From Herbaspirillum sp. CF444 (GTDB lineage Bacteria > Pseudomonadota > Gammaproteobacteria > Burkholderiales > Burkholderiaceae_D), in assembly GCF_000282135.1 (NCBI RefSeq), contig NZ_AKJW01000077.1, forward strand, positions 21,805 through 85,804: a stretch of 64,000 nucleotides of DNA. The letters run 5' to 3'. The number at the start of each line of letters is the position of its first letter. Position 1 is the stretch's first letter. This document shows positions 1-7,902 of this stretch, piece by piece. The translations under genes and the position numbers were made by a program. The notes beneath the pieces are model-generated. The model was not told the DNA's origin and did not search any database. It worked only from the letters and a program-made list of their open reading frames with translations.

Positions 1-125
1 AGGAAGGCCAGCAAGTCCGTGTCAAGGTTCTGGAAACCGACGACCGCGGCCGTCTGAAACTGTCGATGAAGGCAGCCCAGTCGGAAGAAGGTGCGGAAGC
101 GCCTGCGTCGCAAGACGCACAGTAA
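1..125 (+). CDS. pnp: Polynucleotide phosphorylase, C-terminal end (partial)
   Basis: Only the last 40 codons are in the window, read from base 3 to the TAA at 123-125. They encode the final strand of an S1 RNA-binding domain (VRVKVLETDDRGRLKLSMK) followed by a short acidic and alanine-rich tail, which is how betaproteobacterial PNPase ends. PNPase is a 3'-5' phosphorolytic exoribonuclease of the RNA degradosome. A strong terminator follows 57 bp downstream. Another S1-domain protein could end similarly, so the gene name rests on this short stretch. Confidence 0.7.
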   Translation, partial: EGQQVRVKVLETDDRGRLKLSMKAAQSEEGAEAPASQDAQ

Positions 126-181
126 TGTGTAGCCGGATGCAGCTAACTCCTCATCCGCTGGCAACGCTGACGTAGTATCGG

Positions 182-220
182 ATCCCCCGGGGCGAAAGTC
201 CCGGGGGATTTTGTTTTTTT
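182..220 (+). terminator. Rho-independent terminator after pnp
   Basis: Perfect 10-bp stem (182-191 with 200-209, arms ATCCCCCGGG and CCCGGGGGAT), an 8-nt loop containing GCGAAAG, and a T-rich tail to 220. Confidence 0.92.
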
Positions 221-450
221 GCGCGTGTTTCTGCGCGTGCTTATGTACGTCTTTATGCGGAGCATTTGCCGGAGAGCGTCATATGCCGCCATCGCCGCCA
301 TCGGCGGTACACAGATTCGGTTCGTTACACCTTGTCCGCAACGCAAACCGGCATTAGGCTGATTCCTGTTCTTTTGAGACAATGCGGATGTCATCGCAGA
401 ATGATTGGGAAATAATCAGGACGATTGGGGAGCATCATTTCATCAGAATC
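221..450. other. Intergenic stretch, no gene seen
   Basis: Between the pnp terminator and the ndh ribosome binding site I see no credible coding sequence. An 83-codon minus-strand open frame overlaps the terminator and has a low-complexity basic composition unlike a real protein. The promoter for ndh should be here, but no convincing -35/-10 pair stands out. Confidence 0.5.
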
Positions 451-463
451 TGAAAGGAGTCCC

Positions 464-1750
464 ATGCCTCACGTGATCATCGTCGGATGCGGTTTCGGCG
501 GCCTCGCCGCCGCACGCGCACTGGCCGATGCCAAGGTCGACATCACCATCATCGATCGCAGCAATCATCATCTTTTTCAGCCTCTGTTGTACCAGGTGGC
601 GACGGCAGGCTTGTCGGCGCCGGCCATCAGCGCGCCGATACGCAGCATCCTGGCGACGCAGCGCAATCTCACCAGCCTGATGGCGGCCGTCAGCAAGATC
701 GACGTCACGCGCAAGACGATCGCATTGGAAGATGGCAGCGAGATTGCCTACGACTATCTGATCGTGGCGGCAGGGTCCACGCACAGCTACTTCGGTCATG
801 ACGAATGGGCGCCGTTGGCTCCTGGCCTGAAAACGCTTGCCGATGCTTTCGACATCCGGCGCCGCATCCTCATGGCGTTTGAACGCGCGGAGCGCGAAGC
901 CGATCCGGTGCGTCGCGCGGAATGGCTGACCTTCACCGTCATCGGCGCCGGCGCCACCGGCGTCGAAATGGCCGGCACGCTCATTGAGATCGCGCGCCAT
1001 ACCTTGCGCGGCGAGTTTCGCCGTATCGATCCGCAACAGACGAAAGTCGTCTTGCTGGAAGGTTCCGAGCGCGTGCTCGGCGCCTATCCTCCCGATTTGT
1101 CCGAGAAGGCGAGAACGCAATTGCTCAAGCTGGGCGTCGACGTGCGCACCGGCAGTCGCGTTACGCATATCGATGAGGAATGCGTGCGCTATGCCGATCA
1201 AGGCGGCGAGCAGCGATTGGCTTCGCGTACGGTCATCTGGTCTGCTGGCGTGGCGGCATCGCCTCTGGGCAAGTCGCTTAACGTGCCGCTCGACCGGGCG
1301 GGGCGCGTCATCATCGGCAGCGAATTGTCGATCCCGGATCATCCTGAAGTATTCGTCATCGGCGACCTTGCTGCCGCCATATCGGACGGCAAGCCGGTGC
1401 CTGGCGTATCACCTGCGGCGAAGCAAATGGGACGTGTCGCTGCACGCAACATCCTCAATCGGATCAACGGCAAACCGCTCGAAAGTTTTGTCTATCAGGA
1501 CTACGGCTCGCTGGCGACGATCGGTCGCAAGGCGGCAGTGGCAATGGTCGGCAAGTTCAAGTTTTCCGGCTATCCGGCATGGCTGTTCTGGCTGTTCGTG
1601 CACGTATATTTTTTGATCGGTTTCCGCAATCGTCTGTTGGTGATGAGCGACTGGGCGTGGGCGTATCTGACCTTCAAGCGCAGTGCGCGCGTGATTTCCA
1701 GTGCCATCGATACGCCGGTGGAAAAGCCCGACGACGCGCCAAGCCAGTAA
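464..1750 (+). CDS. ndh: Type II NADH dehydrogenase (NDH-2), FAD-dependent
   Basis: A 428-residue flavoprotein that oxidises NADH and reduces ubiquinone at the inner face of the membrane without pumping protons. It has two Rossmann dinucleotide sites, GCGFGG near residues 8-13 (FAD) and GAGATG near 161-166 (NADH). A C-terminal aromatic amphipathic stretch (WLFWLFVHVYFLIGF) is the usual NDH-2 membrane anchor. The frame can be extended to a TTG at 425, but ATG 464 has a good AAAGGAG ribosome site at 453-459 and starts directly before the first FAD strand, so it is preferred. It is monocistronic with its own terminator. It is an alternative entry point for electrons beside the nuo complex encoded 9 kb away. 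Confidence 0.93.
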   Translation: MPHVIIVGCGFGGLAAARALADAKVDITIIDRSNHHLFQPLLYQVATAGLSAPAISAPIRSILATQRNLTSLMAAVSKIDVTRKTIALEDGSEIAYDYLIVAAGSTHSYFGHDEWAPLAPGLKTLADAFDIRRRILMAFERAEREADPVRRAEWLTFTVIGAGATGVEMAGTLIEIARHTLRGEFRRIDPQQTKVVLLEGSERVLGAYPPDLSEKARTQLLKLGVDVRTGSRVTHIDEECVRYADQGGEQRLASRTVIWSAGVAASPLGKSLNVPLDRAGRVIIGSELSIPDHPEVFVIGDLAAAISDGKPVPGVSPAAKQMGRVAARNILNRINGKPLESFVYQDYGSLATIGRKAAVAMVGKFKFSGYPAWLFWLFVHVYFLIGFRNRLLVMSDWAWAYLTFKRSARVISSAIDTPVEKPDDAPSQ

Positions 1751-1768
1751 AGCTTGCCAGCGGAAATG

Positions 1769-1799
1769 AAAAGGCCTGCATCTGCGCCGGCCTTTTTTA
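1769..1799. terminator. Bidirectional terminator between ndh and the pxp operon
   Basis: Stem AAAAGGCC (1769-1776) with GGCCTTTT (1789-1796), T-rich on the plus side and A-rich ahead of it. It lies between two convergent genes and can serve both. Confidence 0.8.
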
Positions 1800-1811
1800 T
1801 GGATGAAAGAA

Positions 1812-2816
1812 TCAACCTTCCAGCGCCAGTAATGCGAAGCTGGCGAGCCAATGGCCGCCGCTGTAGTGGCTGCCGACGACATGGTCGAGGCTGGCTTGCA
1901 GATGGCGCTGCACGGCGCCTGCCAGCGCGGCTTGCGCCGGATGGTCGGACGGCAAATGACGGGCGATATGCTTCATGCACCAGGCGCGGCTCAGATTGAG
2001 GCCGTCGAGATGGGCAATCTTGGGATCGGTGCGATCGCTGACCTGGGCCGGCTGCATCAACTGCCCGACCTTGTCGATCTGCGGCAGGAACCGGCTGAAC
2101 CATGCAGGGAATGCCGATGCATCGAATACCTTGCTCATCAACAGCGCTTCCGTCAACGCTGCGGAGATGTATTCGTCGCCGCCCGGTTCGTAGTGCGCCG
2201 GATAGTCGACGTCCTTGCCGTAGTAGCGTTGCGAGGCTTGCACGATGGCGCTTTCAAGTTCGCCATCTTTCGCCGCCCGTGCATAGTCGATTGCCAATGC
2301 CAGCGCGAACGCGGTGTTGTAATGCGTGCCGACGCGGATCGGATAGGTCAGTTTGCCCAGATATTCCAGCAGGCGCTTGCGGATTTCCAACGTCAGCGGC
2401 TGCATGGCGGCATGCCAGATTGCCGCGCGCGGATGGCGCGATTCCGCCAGTTCCTGCGCCAGTCCGAGAATCCAGCCGAAGCCGTAAGGGCGTTCAAAAG
2501 AGGCGCGACCGCCGACCTGGAAGTAGGCGGTTTCCTGCGTCATCAATTCCGGCGTGAAGTGCTCGTCGAAGATCGCCGTGATCTTGTCTTGCGTCGGTAA
2601 AGACGGATACAGCCTGGCGCAGCGCAGCAGCAGCCAGTAGCCGTGGACGGCCGAGTGCCAGTCGTAGCAACCGTAAAACACGGGATGCAAGGCGCGCGGC
2701 GACAAGACGTCGTCGGCGCTGTTAAGCACGTGCATGATGTGATTGGGATATTCCTGGCGGAGATAGGTCAGCGGCATCTCGGTGTATGCAGTGGCCAGTT
2801 CGATAGTGAGTTGCAT
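1812..2816 (-). CDS. DUF2891 family protein
   Basis: 334 residues, no signal peptide and no membrane segments. It is recognised as DUF2891 by the N-terminal block HPVFYGCYDWHSAVHGYW (about residues 43-60) and conserved His/Trp/Gly-rich blocks near GRASFERPYGFGW and the C-terminal SHYSGGHWLASFALLAL. The many helical repeats suggest an alpha/alpha toroid such as some carbohydrate-active enzymes have; that is inference. It is the last gene of a six-gene operon containing 5-oxoprolinase and two predicted permease subunits, 76 bp after DUF979, so a role in uptake or hydrolysis of a pyroglutamyl compound is plausible. No function is established. The ribosome site is weak (AACTCCC). Confidence 0.85.
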   Translation of the reverse strand: MQLTIELATAYTEMPLTYLRQEYPNHIMHVLNSADDVLSPRALHPVFYGCYDWHSAVHGYWLLLRCARLYPSLPTQDKITAIFDEHFTPELMTQETAYFQVGGRASFERPYGFGWILGLAQELAESRHPRAAIWHAAMQPLTLEIRKRLLEYLGKLTYPIRVGTHYNTAFALALAIDYARAAKDGELESAIVQASQRYYGKDVDYPAHYEPGGDEYISAALTEALLMSKVFDASAFPAWFSRFLPQIDKVGQLMQPAQVSDRTDPKIAHLDGLNLSRAWCMKHIARHLPSDHPAQAALAGAVQRHLQASLDHVVGSHYSGGHWLASFALLALEG

Positions 2817-2892
2817 GGGAGTTTCCGGTTTTCAGATCAACGTTGTTGAAGCGTGTTCGCGACCGGCGGGAGCCGACCGGCCGCGGCATGCA

Positions 2893-3879
2893 TTAACGGA
2901 ACGCGAGGAAGTACATGAGGAAAATATTCACGGTCAGCAGCGTCAGCGCAGTCGGGATTTGCACCTTGATAACCTGGTACTTGTCCTTGAGCTCAAGCAA
3001 CGCCGCGGGGACGATGTTGTAGTTGGCCGCCATTGGCGTCATCAAGGTACCGCAATAACCGGAGTACATGCCGATGGCAACCAGTGGTGCCGGATTTGCG
3101 TGGTGACCGACGATCAGGAAAGGCAGCGCGATACCGGCGCTCATGACCGGGAAGGCCGCGAAGGCATTGCCCATGACCATCGTAAACAAGGCCATGCCGA
3201 CGCAGTAGATCGCCACCACCAGGAACAGGTTGTCCGGATCGACGAACATGCTGACGACCTGCTGCACCGAGTTGCCGGTTTTTGCCGCGACGAACACGCC
3301 GCCCAGCATCGCCAGCATTTGCGGCAGAATCGCCGCCCAGCCGATGGAGTCCACCAACCGGCGCGATTGACGCACCGCTTGCAAAGGCGTGCCCCCGGTC
3401 AGTTTCCAGCCTGCCAGCAGCGCGCAGATACAGGCGACGCACAGCGCAGCCAGCGTCAGTTGTTTCTGATCCAGCAGGAACATGCCGCCGACCGAAACGC
3501 CCTTGAGCAGTACGGTACAGGCTACCGTGATCACTGGGATCAGCACTGCCGGAAAGAACAGCCAGTTGCCGAAACGGCCCGACGACGCCTTGCGCTCTTC
3601 GTCGGTGGAGGTCTGATAGGAGCCGGTCGACAGCATGCCGGTACCGGCGATCAATGCGATCAGGATGACCATGACGCCGATCAGCCGATACGCCAGCGAT
3701 TTGCCCAGTTGGTCGACCATGATGTCGCCGAACAGAAAAATCGAGCCGAACAGGAACCAGAACAAGGCCGTGGTGTAGCGTTTGGGATTGCCCTTGTCCT
3801 TGAGCGTCATGCCGACCAGCAGCATGACGATGAAACCGACCAGATAATAGATGCGGTTGATGGTGATCAGAGTTGTCAT
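2893..3879 (-). CDS. DUF979 membrane protein, predicted 5-oxoproline transporter subunit
   Basis: A 328-residue integral membrane protein with about nine or ten hydrophobic segments. The open frame extends 43 codons upstream into the DUF969 gene, but ATG 3879 overlaps the DUF969 stop in an ATGA and has an AAGGTG ribosome site, so translation is probably coupled. DUF979 and DUF969 are nearly always adjacent and often lie beside pxpABC. Published comparative genomics of 5-oxoprolinase proposed such neighbours as 5-oxoproline transporters. The sequence supports a permease; the substrate is inferred from the operon. Confidence 0.88.
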   Translation of the reverse strand: MTTLITINRIYYLVGFIVMLLVGMTLKDKGNPKRYTTALFWFLFGSIFLFGDIMVDQLGKSLAYRLIGVMVILIALIAGTGMLSTGSYQTSTDEERKASSGRFGNWLFFPAVLIPVITVACTVLLKGVSVGGMFLLDQKQLTLAALCVACICALLAGWKLTGGTPLQAVRQSRRLVDSIGWAAILPQMLAMLGGVFVAAKTGNSVQQVVSMFVDPDNLFLVVAIYCVGMALFTMVMGNAFAAFPVMSAGIALPFLIVGHHANPAPLVAIGMYSGYCGTLMTPMAANYNIVPAALLELKDKYQVIKVQIPTALTLLTVNIFLMYFLAFR

Positions 3880-4604
3880 GCCGGCACCTTGTTTTGGTTG
3901 TTGTCGGTTTTCTTCCATGCATCGACATCGCGGCGGATGCTGGCGTCGAGGCGGGTCAGGCGGAACATGTGGATGATCAGTGCGCTCAATGCGGTCGGGA
4001 TGGCCCACAAGCCGATGTGCAGCGGTTCGATGTTGGTGATGCCGTTTTCCTTGAGGAAGGCGTCCATCAGCAAGACGGCGCCGAAGGCGATGAAGATGTC
4101 TTCGCCGAAGAACACCGCGATGTTGTCGCAGGCCGCCGAGTGCGCCTTGATCTTGTCGCGGATATGTTGCGGCAGGTCTTCGCCGTAGGCGCTGACGGCG
4201 GCGCCTTCGGCCATGGGCGCCAGCAGCGGACGTACCGTTTGCGCTTGTCCGCCGAGATAGATCAGGCCCAATGCCGCAGTACCTTCACGCACCAGGAAGT
4301 AGAGCATCAGGATGCGCGCCGAGGTCGCGCTGGCGATGCTGGAAATCCAGGCTTGAGCCCGTTCCTTCAGGCCATAGTGTTCAAGCAGGCCGATGATCGG
4401 CAGGATCAGCAGGAAGGTCGCCAGCGAACGGCTGTTGACGAATTTTTCGCCGAAGGTTTCCAGCAGCATGCCGAAATCCATGCCGACAGAAAGACCGGTG
4501 GCAAGGCCTGCAACGGTGACGACCAACAGCGGATTGAAACGGAGTGCGAAGCCTGCAACGACGATCGGAATCCCGATCAACGGTAGCAAAATCGAGCTAT
4601 CCAT
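3876..4604 (-). CDS. DUF969 membrane protein, predicted 5-oxoproline transporter subunit
   Basis: 242 residues with an N-terminal pair of hydrophobic segments, LLPLIGIPIVVAGFALRF and LLVVTVAGLATGLSVG, and about six membrane spans in total. ATG 4604 is preceded by GGGAG. It is 77 bp downstream of pxpA and overlaps DUF979 by 4 bp. The pair probably forms one transporter, a two-gene permease related to the anion-transporter-like families. Substrate assignment to 5-oxoproline comes only from its operon position. Confidence 0.88.
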   Translation of the reverse strand: MDSSILLPLIGIPIVVAGFALRFNPLLVVTVAGLATGLSVGMDFGMLLETFGEKFVNSRSLATFLLILPIIGLLEHYGLKERAQAWISSIASATSARILMLYFLVREGTAALGLIYLGGQAQTVRPLLAPMAEGAAVSAYGEDLPQHIRDKIKAHSAACDNIAVFFGEDIFIAFGAVLLMDAFLKENGITNIEPLHIGLWAIPTALSALIIHMFRLTRLDASIRRDVDAWKKTDNNQNKVPA

Positions 4605-4681
4605 GGACTATCTCCCAGGTAAGAATGGTTGTTGTTAATTGACTGCCGACGACGAAAAGCCGAAACACGACGAAAAAGAAT

Positions 4682-5422
4682 TCAGGACGGCGGGCGGATG
4701 GCGATGTGCTCGCTGTTCAGGCGCGCACGAATCCGGCGTGCAAATTCCAGGGCGTGCGCACCGTCTCCGTGCAGGCAGACGGTTTGCGCATTCACCTTGA
4801 CGACGCTGCCATCCAGAGCGGTGACTTGTTTATCCTTGACCAGTGAAATCGTTTGCGCGATGGCCTGCGTTTCGTCTTCGATCATGGCGCCGGGCAAGGT
4901 GCGGCTGACCAGGCTGCCGTCGGCGTTATAAGCGCGATCGGCGAAGACTTCTTCAATGGCGGTCAGGCCGGCTTGTTTGGCCGCGTTGATGAGCTCGCCG
5001 CCGGCCAGGCCGAATAACGCCAGTTCCGGATTGAACGTGCGTACGGCGCAACAGATGGCATGGGCCAGCACGGCGTCTTTTGCTGCCTGGTTGTATAGCG
5101 CGCCATGCGGCTTGACGTGCACCATGCGACCGCCTTCGGCGCGCACGATGGCGTCCAGTGCACCCAATTGATACAGCATGCCGCTGATGATTTCTTCCGG
5201 CGGCAATTGCATCGCGCTGCGGCCGAAATTTTCGCGATCGGGGAAACTGGGGTGGGCGCCGATGGCGACATGGTTCTTGATCGCCCAGCGCACGCTCTGG
5301 CGCATGGTGTTGGCGTCGCCGGCATGCCAGCCGCAGGCGATATTGGCCGAGCTGACGAGCGTCAGCAGCATCTCGTCGTTGTTGCAACCTTCTCCGAGGT
5401 CGGCGTTGAGGTCGATTTGCAT
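4682..5422 (-). CDS. pxpA: 5-oxoprolinase subunit PxpA (LamB/YcsF family)
   Basis: 246 residues beginning with the family signature [13 protein letters not shown], then conserved [11 protein letters not shown] (about residues 28-38), GAHPSFPD and [10 protein letters not shown]. With PxpB and PxpC it makes the ATP-dependent prokaryotic 5-oxoprolinase that opens 5-oxoproline to L-glutamate, removing a spontaneous damage product of glutamine and glutamyl compounds. ATG 5422 has an AAGGATC ribosome site. It is 54 bp downstream of pxpC. The length is normal for the family. Confidence 0.95.
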   Translation of the reverse strand: MQIDLNADLGEGCNNDEMLLTLVSSANIACGWHAGDANTMRQSVRWAIKNHVAIGAHPSFPDRENFGRSAMQLPPEEIISGMLYQLGALDAIVRAEGGRMVHVKPHGALYNQAAKDAVLAHAICCAVRTFNPELALFGLAGGELINAAKQAGLTAIEEVFADRAYNADGSLVSRTLPGAMIEDETQAIAQTISLVKDKQVTALDGSVVKVNAQTVCLHGDGAHALEFARRIRARLNSEHIAIRPPS

Positions 5423-5476
5423 GATCCTTGTCTACTCCTTCTTGTCTCGCCGTTACTTTTGTTTTTGCTTCCGGGC

Positions 5477-6487
5477 CTACTTCTTGTATTGCGTGGCGCG
5501 CGACCAGTCGAGGGCGGCGAGCGTCTGCCGGATGCCTTCGAGGTAGGCCTGCTGTTCTTCCCATGCATGCAAGGCTTGTTCCAGATCGCAGGGCTGCAAT
5601 TGCAACTGCGCGTTCAGAGGCGCTTGCGCCAGCTTCCACATGTCGGCCTGGATGACGACGCCGATCTTGGGGTAGCCGCCGGTGGTTTGTGCATCGCCCA
5701 TCAGGATGATAGGCTGGCCCGATGGCGGCACCTGAATCACGCCGGGTACTACGCCATGCGAGAGCAGGTCGCGGCTTTGCTTGCGTTTGAGTTCCGGGCC
5801 TTCGAGGCGATAGCCCATGCGGTTGCTGTTGGGGGTGATGCGCCATTTGTCGAGCCACAGCGCATTTTTTGCTGCGATAGTGAATTGTTCGAATTCAGGG
5901 CCAGGTAAAACACGCAGGTGAATCAGCTTGCTGCCGTCTTGCGTCTGTGTGCCGACGCCGCTCCATGCCGGCGAACGAACGCCGAAAGCCGGGCCTGCGA
6001 TTGCCATGGTCGCAGGTCCTTGGGGCAAGCGATCGCCTTTGCGCAAGGCGCGTCCTTCATGACCGCCGAAGTTGGCTTTCAAATCCGTGCTGCGCGAGCC
6101 GAGGACTTCTGCAACGTCGATGCCGCCGGCGATGGCCAGATAGCTTCGCATGCCTTGCGTGGCGTTGGGGCCGGCGTGCGCCAGCTTCAAAATCTGACCG
6201 GCGCGAACCGGCACGCTCCAGTAAGGAGTGATTGATTTGCCGTCGAGCCGGGCATCGAAGTCGTCGCCGCCGAGTGCAATGCGCGTATCGACGGTAAAGC
6301 GCATTTCGCAAGCGCCCATGGTGATTTCAAGGCCGGCGGCGTCTATGGCGTTGCCGACGAGCAGATTGGCGGCACTCAACGCCAGGCCGTTCAATGCGCC
6401 GCCGGGATTGATGCCGAGCTGACGGTGGCCGGGACGGCCAAGGTCTTGCACTGAAGTGAGCATGCCGGGTTGGAGGATTTGTATCAT
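5477..6487 (-). CDS. pxpC: 5-oxoprolinase subunit PxpC (biotin-dependent carboxyltransferase-like)
   Basis: 336 residues of the KipA/allophanate hydrolase subunit 2 family. Recognised by the N-terminal MIQILQPGMLTSVQDLGRPG, by NPGGALNGLALSAANLLVG just after it, and by QPIILMGDAQTTGGYPKIG near residue 265. It acts with PxpA and PxpB as the cytosolic 5-oxoprolinase. Its ATG overlaps the pxpB stop as ATGA (6484-6487), a coupling arrangement typical of this pair. There is no membrane segment. It is full length for the family. Confidence 0.95.
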   Translation of the reverse strand: MIQILQPGMLTSVQDLGRPGHRQLGINPGGALNGLALSAANLLVGNAIDAAGLEITMGACEMRFTVDTRIALGGDDFDARLDGKSITPYWSVPVRAGQILKLAHAGPNATQGMRSYLAIAGGIDVAEVLGSRSTDLKANFGGHEGRALRKGDRLPQGPATMAIAGPAFGVRSPAWSGVGTQTQDGSKLIHLRVLPGPEFEQFTIAAKNALWLDKWRITPNSNRMGYRLEGPELKRKQSRDLLSHGVVPGVIQVPPSGQPIILMGDAQTTGGYPKIGVVIQADMWKLAQAPLNAQLQLQPCDLEQALHAWEEQQAYLEGIRQTLAALDWSRATQYKK

Positions 6488-7143
6488 TTGGCGATGCGCT
6501 CCACGGTAAAGCGGACACGGTCACCCGGACGCAGCAGGGTTGGTGGGGTCCGGGTCGGATCGAACAGCGGCAGTGTGGTGCGGCCTATCAGTTGCCAGCC
6601 ACCGGGCGACGCGAGCGGATAGATGCCGGTCTGTTCGCCGCCGATGCCGACCGAGCCGGCAGGGATGGACAGGCGGGGTTCGTCCTGGCGCGGCGTGGCC
6701 AGTGCAGGATCGAGGCCGCCCATGTAGGCGAACCCGGGCATGAAACCGATGAAATAAACGACATAGTCGGCGTCGCTGTGACGTTGGATGACTTCCTTGG
6801 TGGACAAGCCGGTATGGCGCGCGACGATATCCAGGTCGGGGCCGTCCTTGCCGCCATAGGCGACCGGAATGTCGATTTCGCGTCCCGCCACATGGCTGGC
6901 GTCGACTTGCGGCCACAGTGCCAGAATGCGCTGGGAGACGGTATCCATGTCAACTACCGGCCGGGAAAGGATGAGCGTCAGGTTGTTCATGCCGGGAACC
7001 ACTTCGCTGACCTCGGGCCAGCCTGCCGCTTGTTCGGCGATGCTCCAGATGCGTTGCTGATGGGGGAGCGTGGCAGGAGAAGGCAGGTTGCATAGCAACG
7101 CGCTGTCGCCCAAAAAATGAATTTGCGGTTGAATCATTGTCAT
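6484..7143 (-). CDS. pxpB: 5-oxoprolinase subunit PxpB (KipI family)
   Basis: 219 residues of the KipI/allophanate hydrolase subunit 1 family. The block YFIGFMPGFAYMGGLDP, the RLSIPAGSVGIGGEQTGIYP stretch that follows and SPGGWQLIGRT are the usual fingerprints. It is the first gene of the minus-strand pxp operon, with a 158-bp divergent promoter region shared with a MarR-like gene. ATG 7143 or the ATG two codons later (7137) could be the start; neither has a strong ribosome site. Confidence 0.95.
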   Translation of the reverse strand: MTMIQPQIHFLGDSALLCNLPSPATLPHQQRIWSIAEQAAGWPEVSEVVPGMNNLTLILSRPVVDMDTVSQRILALWPQVDASHVAGREIDIPVAYGGKDGPDLDIVARHTGLSTKEVIQRHSDADYVVYFIGFMPGFAYMGGLDPALATPRQDEPRLSIPAGSVGIGGEQTGIYPLASPGGWQLIGRTTLPLFDPTRTPPTLLRPGDRVRFTVERIAK

Positions 7144-7217
7144 CCAGATCGTGCGTGGGCGGGGCCTGTTAATCCCCGTGGATCATACATTTTCAGCAAG
7201 GTATAAACAATATATGG

Positions 7218-7277
7218 ATAAATTATTTATTTAAGATTGCTATATAGTGTCGTTGGTTGTACGAATATGTACGAATA
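7218..7277. promoter_or_regulatory. Candidate operators between pxpB and the MarR-like regulator
   Basis: The AT-rich divergent gap holds a perfect inverted repeat ATAAAT-T-ATTTAT (7218-7230) and an exact tandem 10-bp direct repeat TGTACGAATA (7258-7267 and 7268-7277). The direct repeat places two copies one helical turn apart, 25 bp before the regulator start. Both are typical operator forms. Assignment to the adjacent regulator is inference. Confidence 0.5.
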
Positions 7278-7301
7278 TCTTCAAAATGTAGAAAATAGCT
7301 T

Positions 7302-7856
7302 ATGAATGACAAATCCCTAGAATTCACGCCGGAGAAGGCTGTGACCAAAAAATCGCCGACCAAAATCGTTTCGTCGAATCATCTCGTTTCCGAGCGCAGC
7401 GCCGAGCTGTCCGAACTCGAATATGCCCTGATCATGGCCGGCAATGCGTTCAATCGCTGGATGATGCGCTGCATGCTTGCTGCGGGTGCAAAAGACATGA
7501 CGGCGATCGAAGTCTCTTTGTTGCATCACGTGAACCACCGCGAGCGGAAGAAGAAACTTGCCGACATTTGCTTTGTCCTGAATATCGAGGATACCCACGT
7601 TGTGACTTACGCGCTGAAGAAATTGGTCAAGGCCGGTTACGTCAAGAGCGAGAAGGCCGGCAAGGAGCTGTTGTTTTCGACCACCGAAGAGGGGCAGGCG
7701 CTGTGCATGAAATACAAGGAAGTGCGCGAGCGCTGCCTGATCGAGGTGCAGGTCGACAGCGGTATCCAGAATCAGGCGATCGGCGAGGCGGCCCAACTGC
7801 TGCGCAGCGCTTCCGGCTTGTACGACACGGCGGCGCGTGCGGCGGCTTCGCTCTGA
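7302..7856 (+). CDS. MarR-like winged-helix transcriptional regulator
   Basis: 184 residues. A basic N-terminal tail of about 35 residues precedes a winged-helix domain: helix block SELEYALIMAGNAFNRWMMR, the LADICFVLNIEDTHVVTYALKKLVKAGYV recognition helix region (about residues 86-114), and a wing ending KELLFSTTEEGQAL. It belongs to the MarR-type winged-helix group often placed divergently from its target operon. Here the target is probably pxpB-DUF2891, with a 5-oxoproline-related ligand conceivable. It is followed 46 bp later by a quinone oxidoreductase gene on the same strand. Confidence 0.8.
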   Translation: MNDKSLEFTPEKAVTKKSPTKIVSSNHLVSERSAELSELEYALIMAGNAFNRWMMRCMLAAGAKDMTAIEVSLLHHVNHRERKKKLADICFVLNIEDTHVVTYALKKLVKAGYVKSEKAGKELLFSTTEEGQALCMKYKEVRERCLIEVQVDSGIQNQAIGEAAQLLRSASGLYDTAARAAASL

Positions 7857-7902
7857 CGGCCGGGGCGCTGTTCGTGCGCGAATCAGGTAAAAAAGGACAG
7901 AC

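Noticed and set aside
2782..4188. 468-codon plus-strand open frame across DUF979 and DUF969
   Set aside because: Overlaps two clear membrane protein genes on the opposite strand and has a random-looking composition.
7218..7277. An insertion-sequence end in the pxpB divergent gap
   Set aside because: The repeats are short and AT-rich, with no transposase or target duplication; operator use is more likely.
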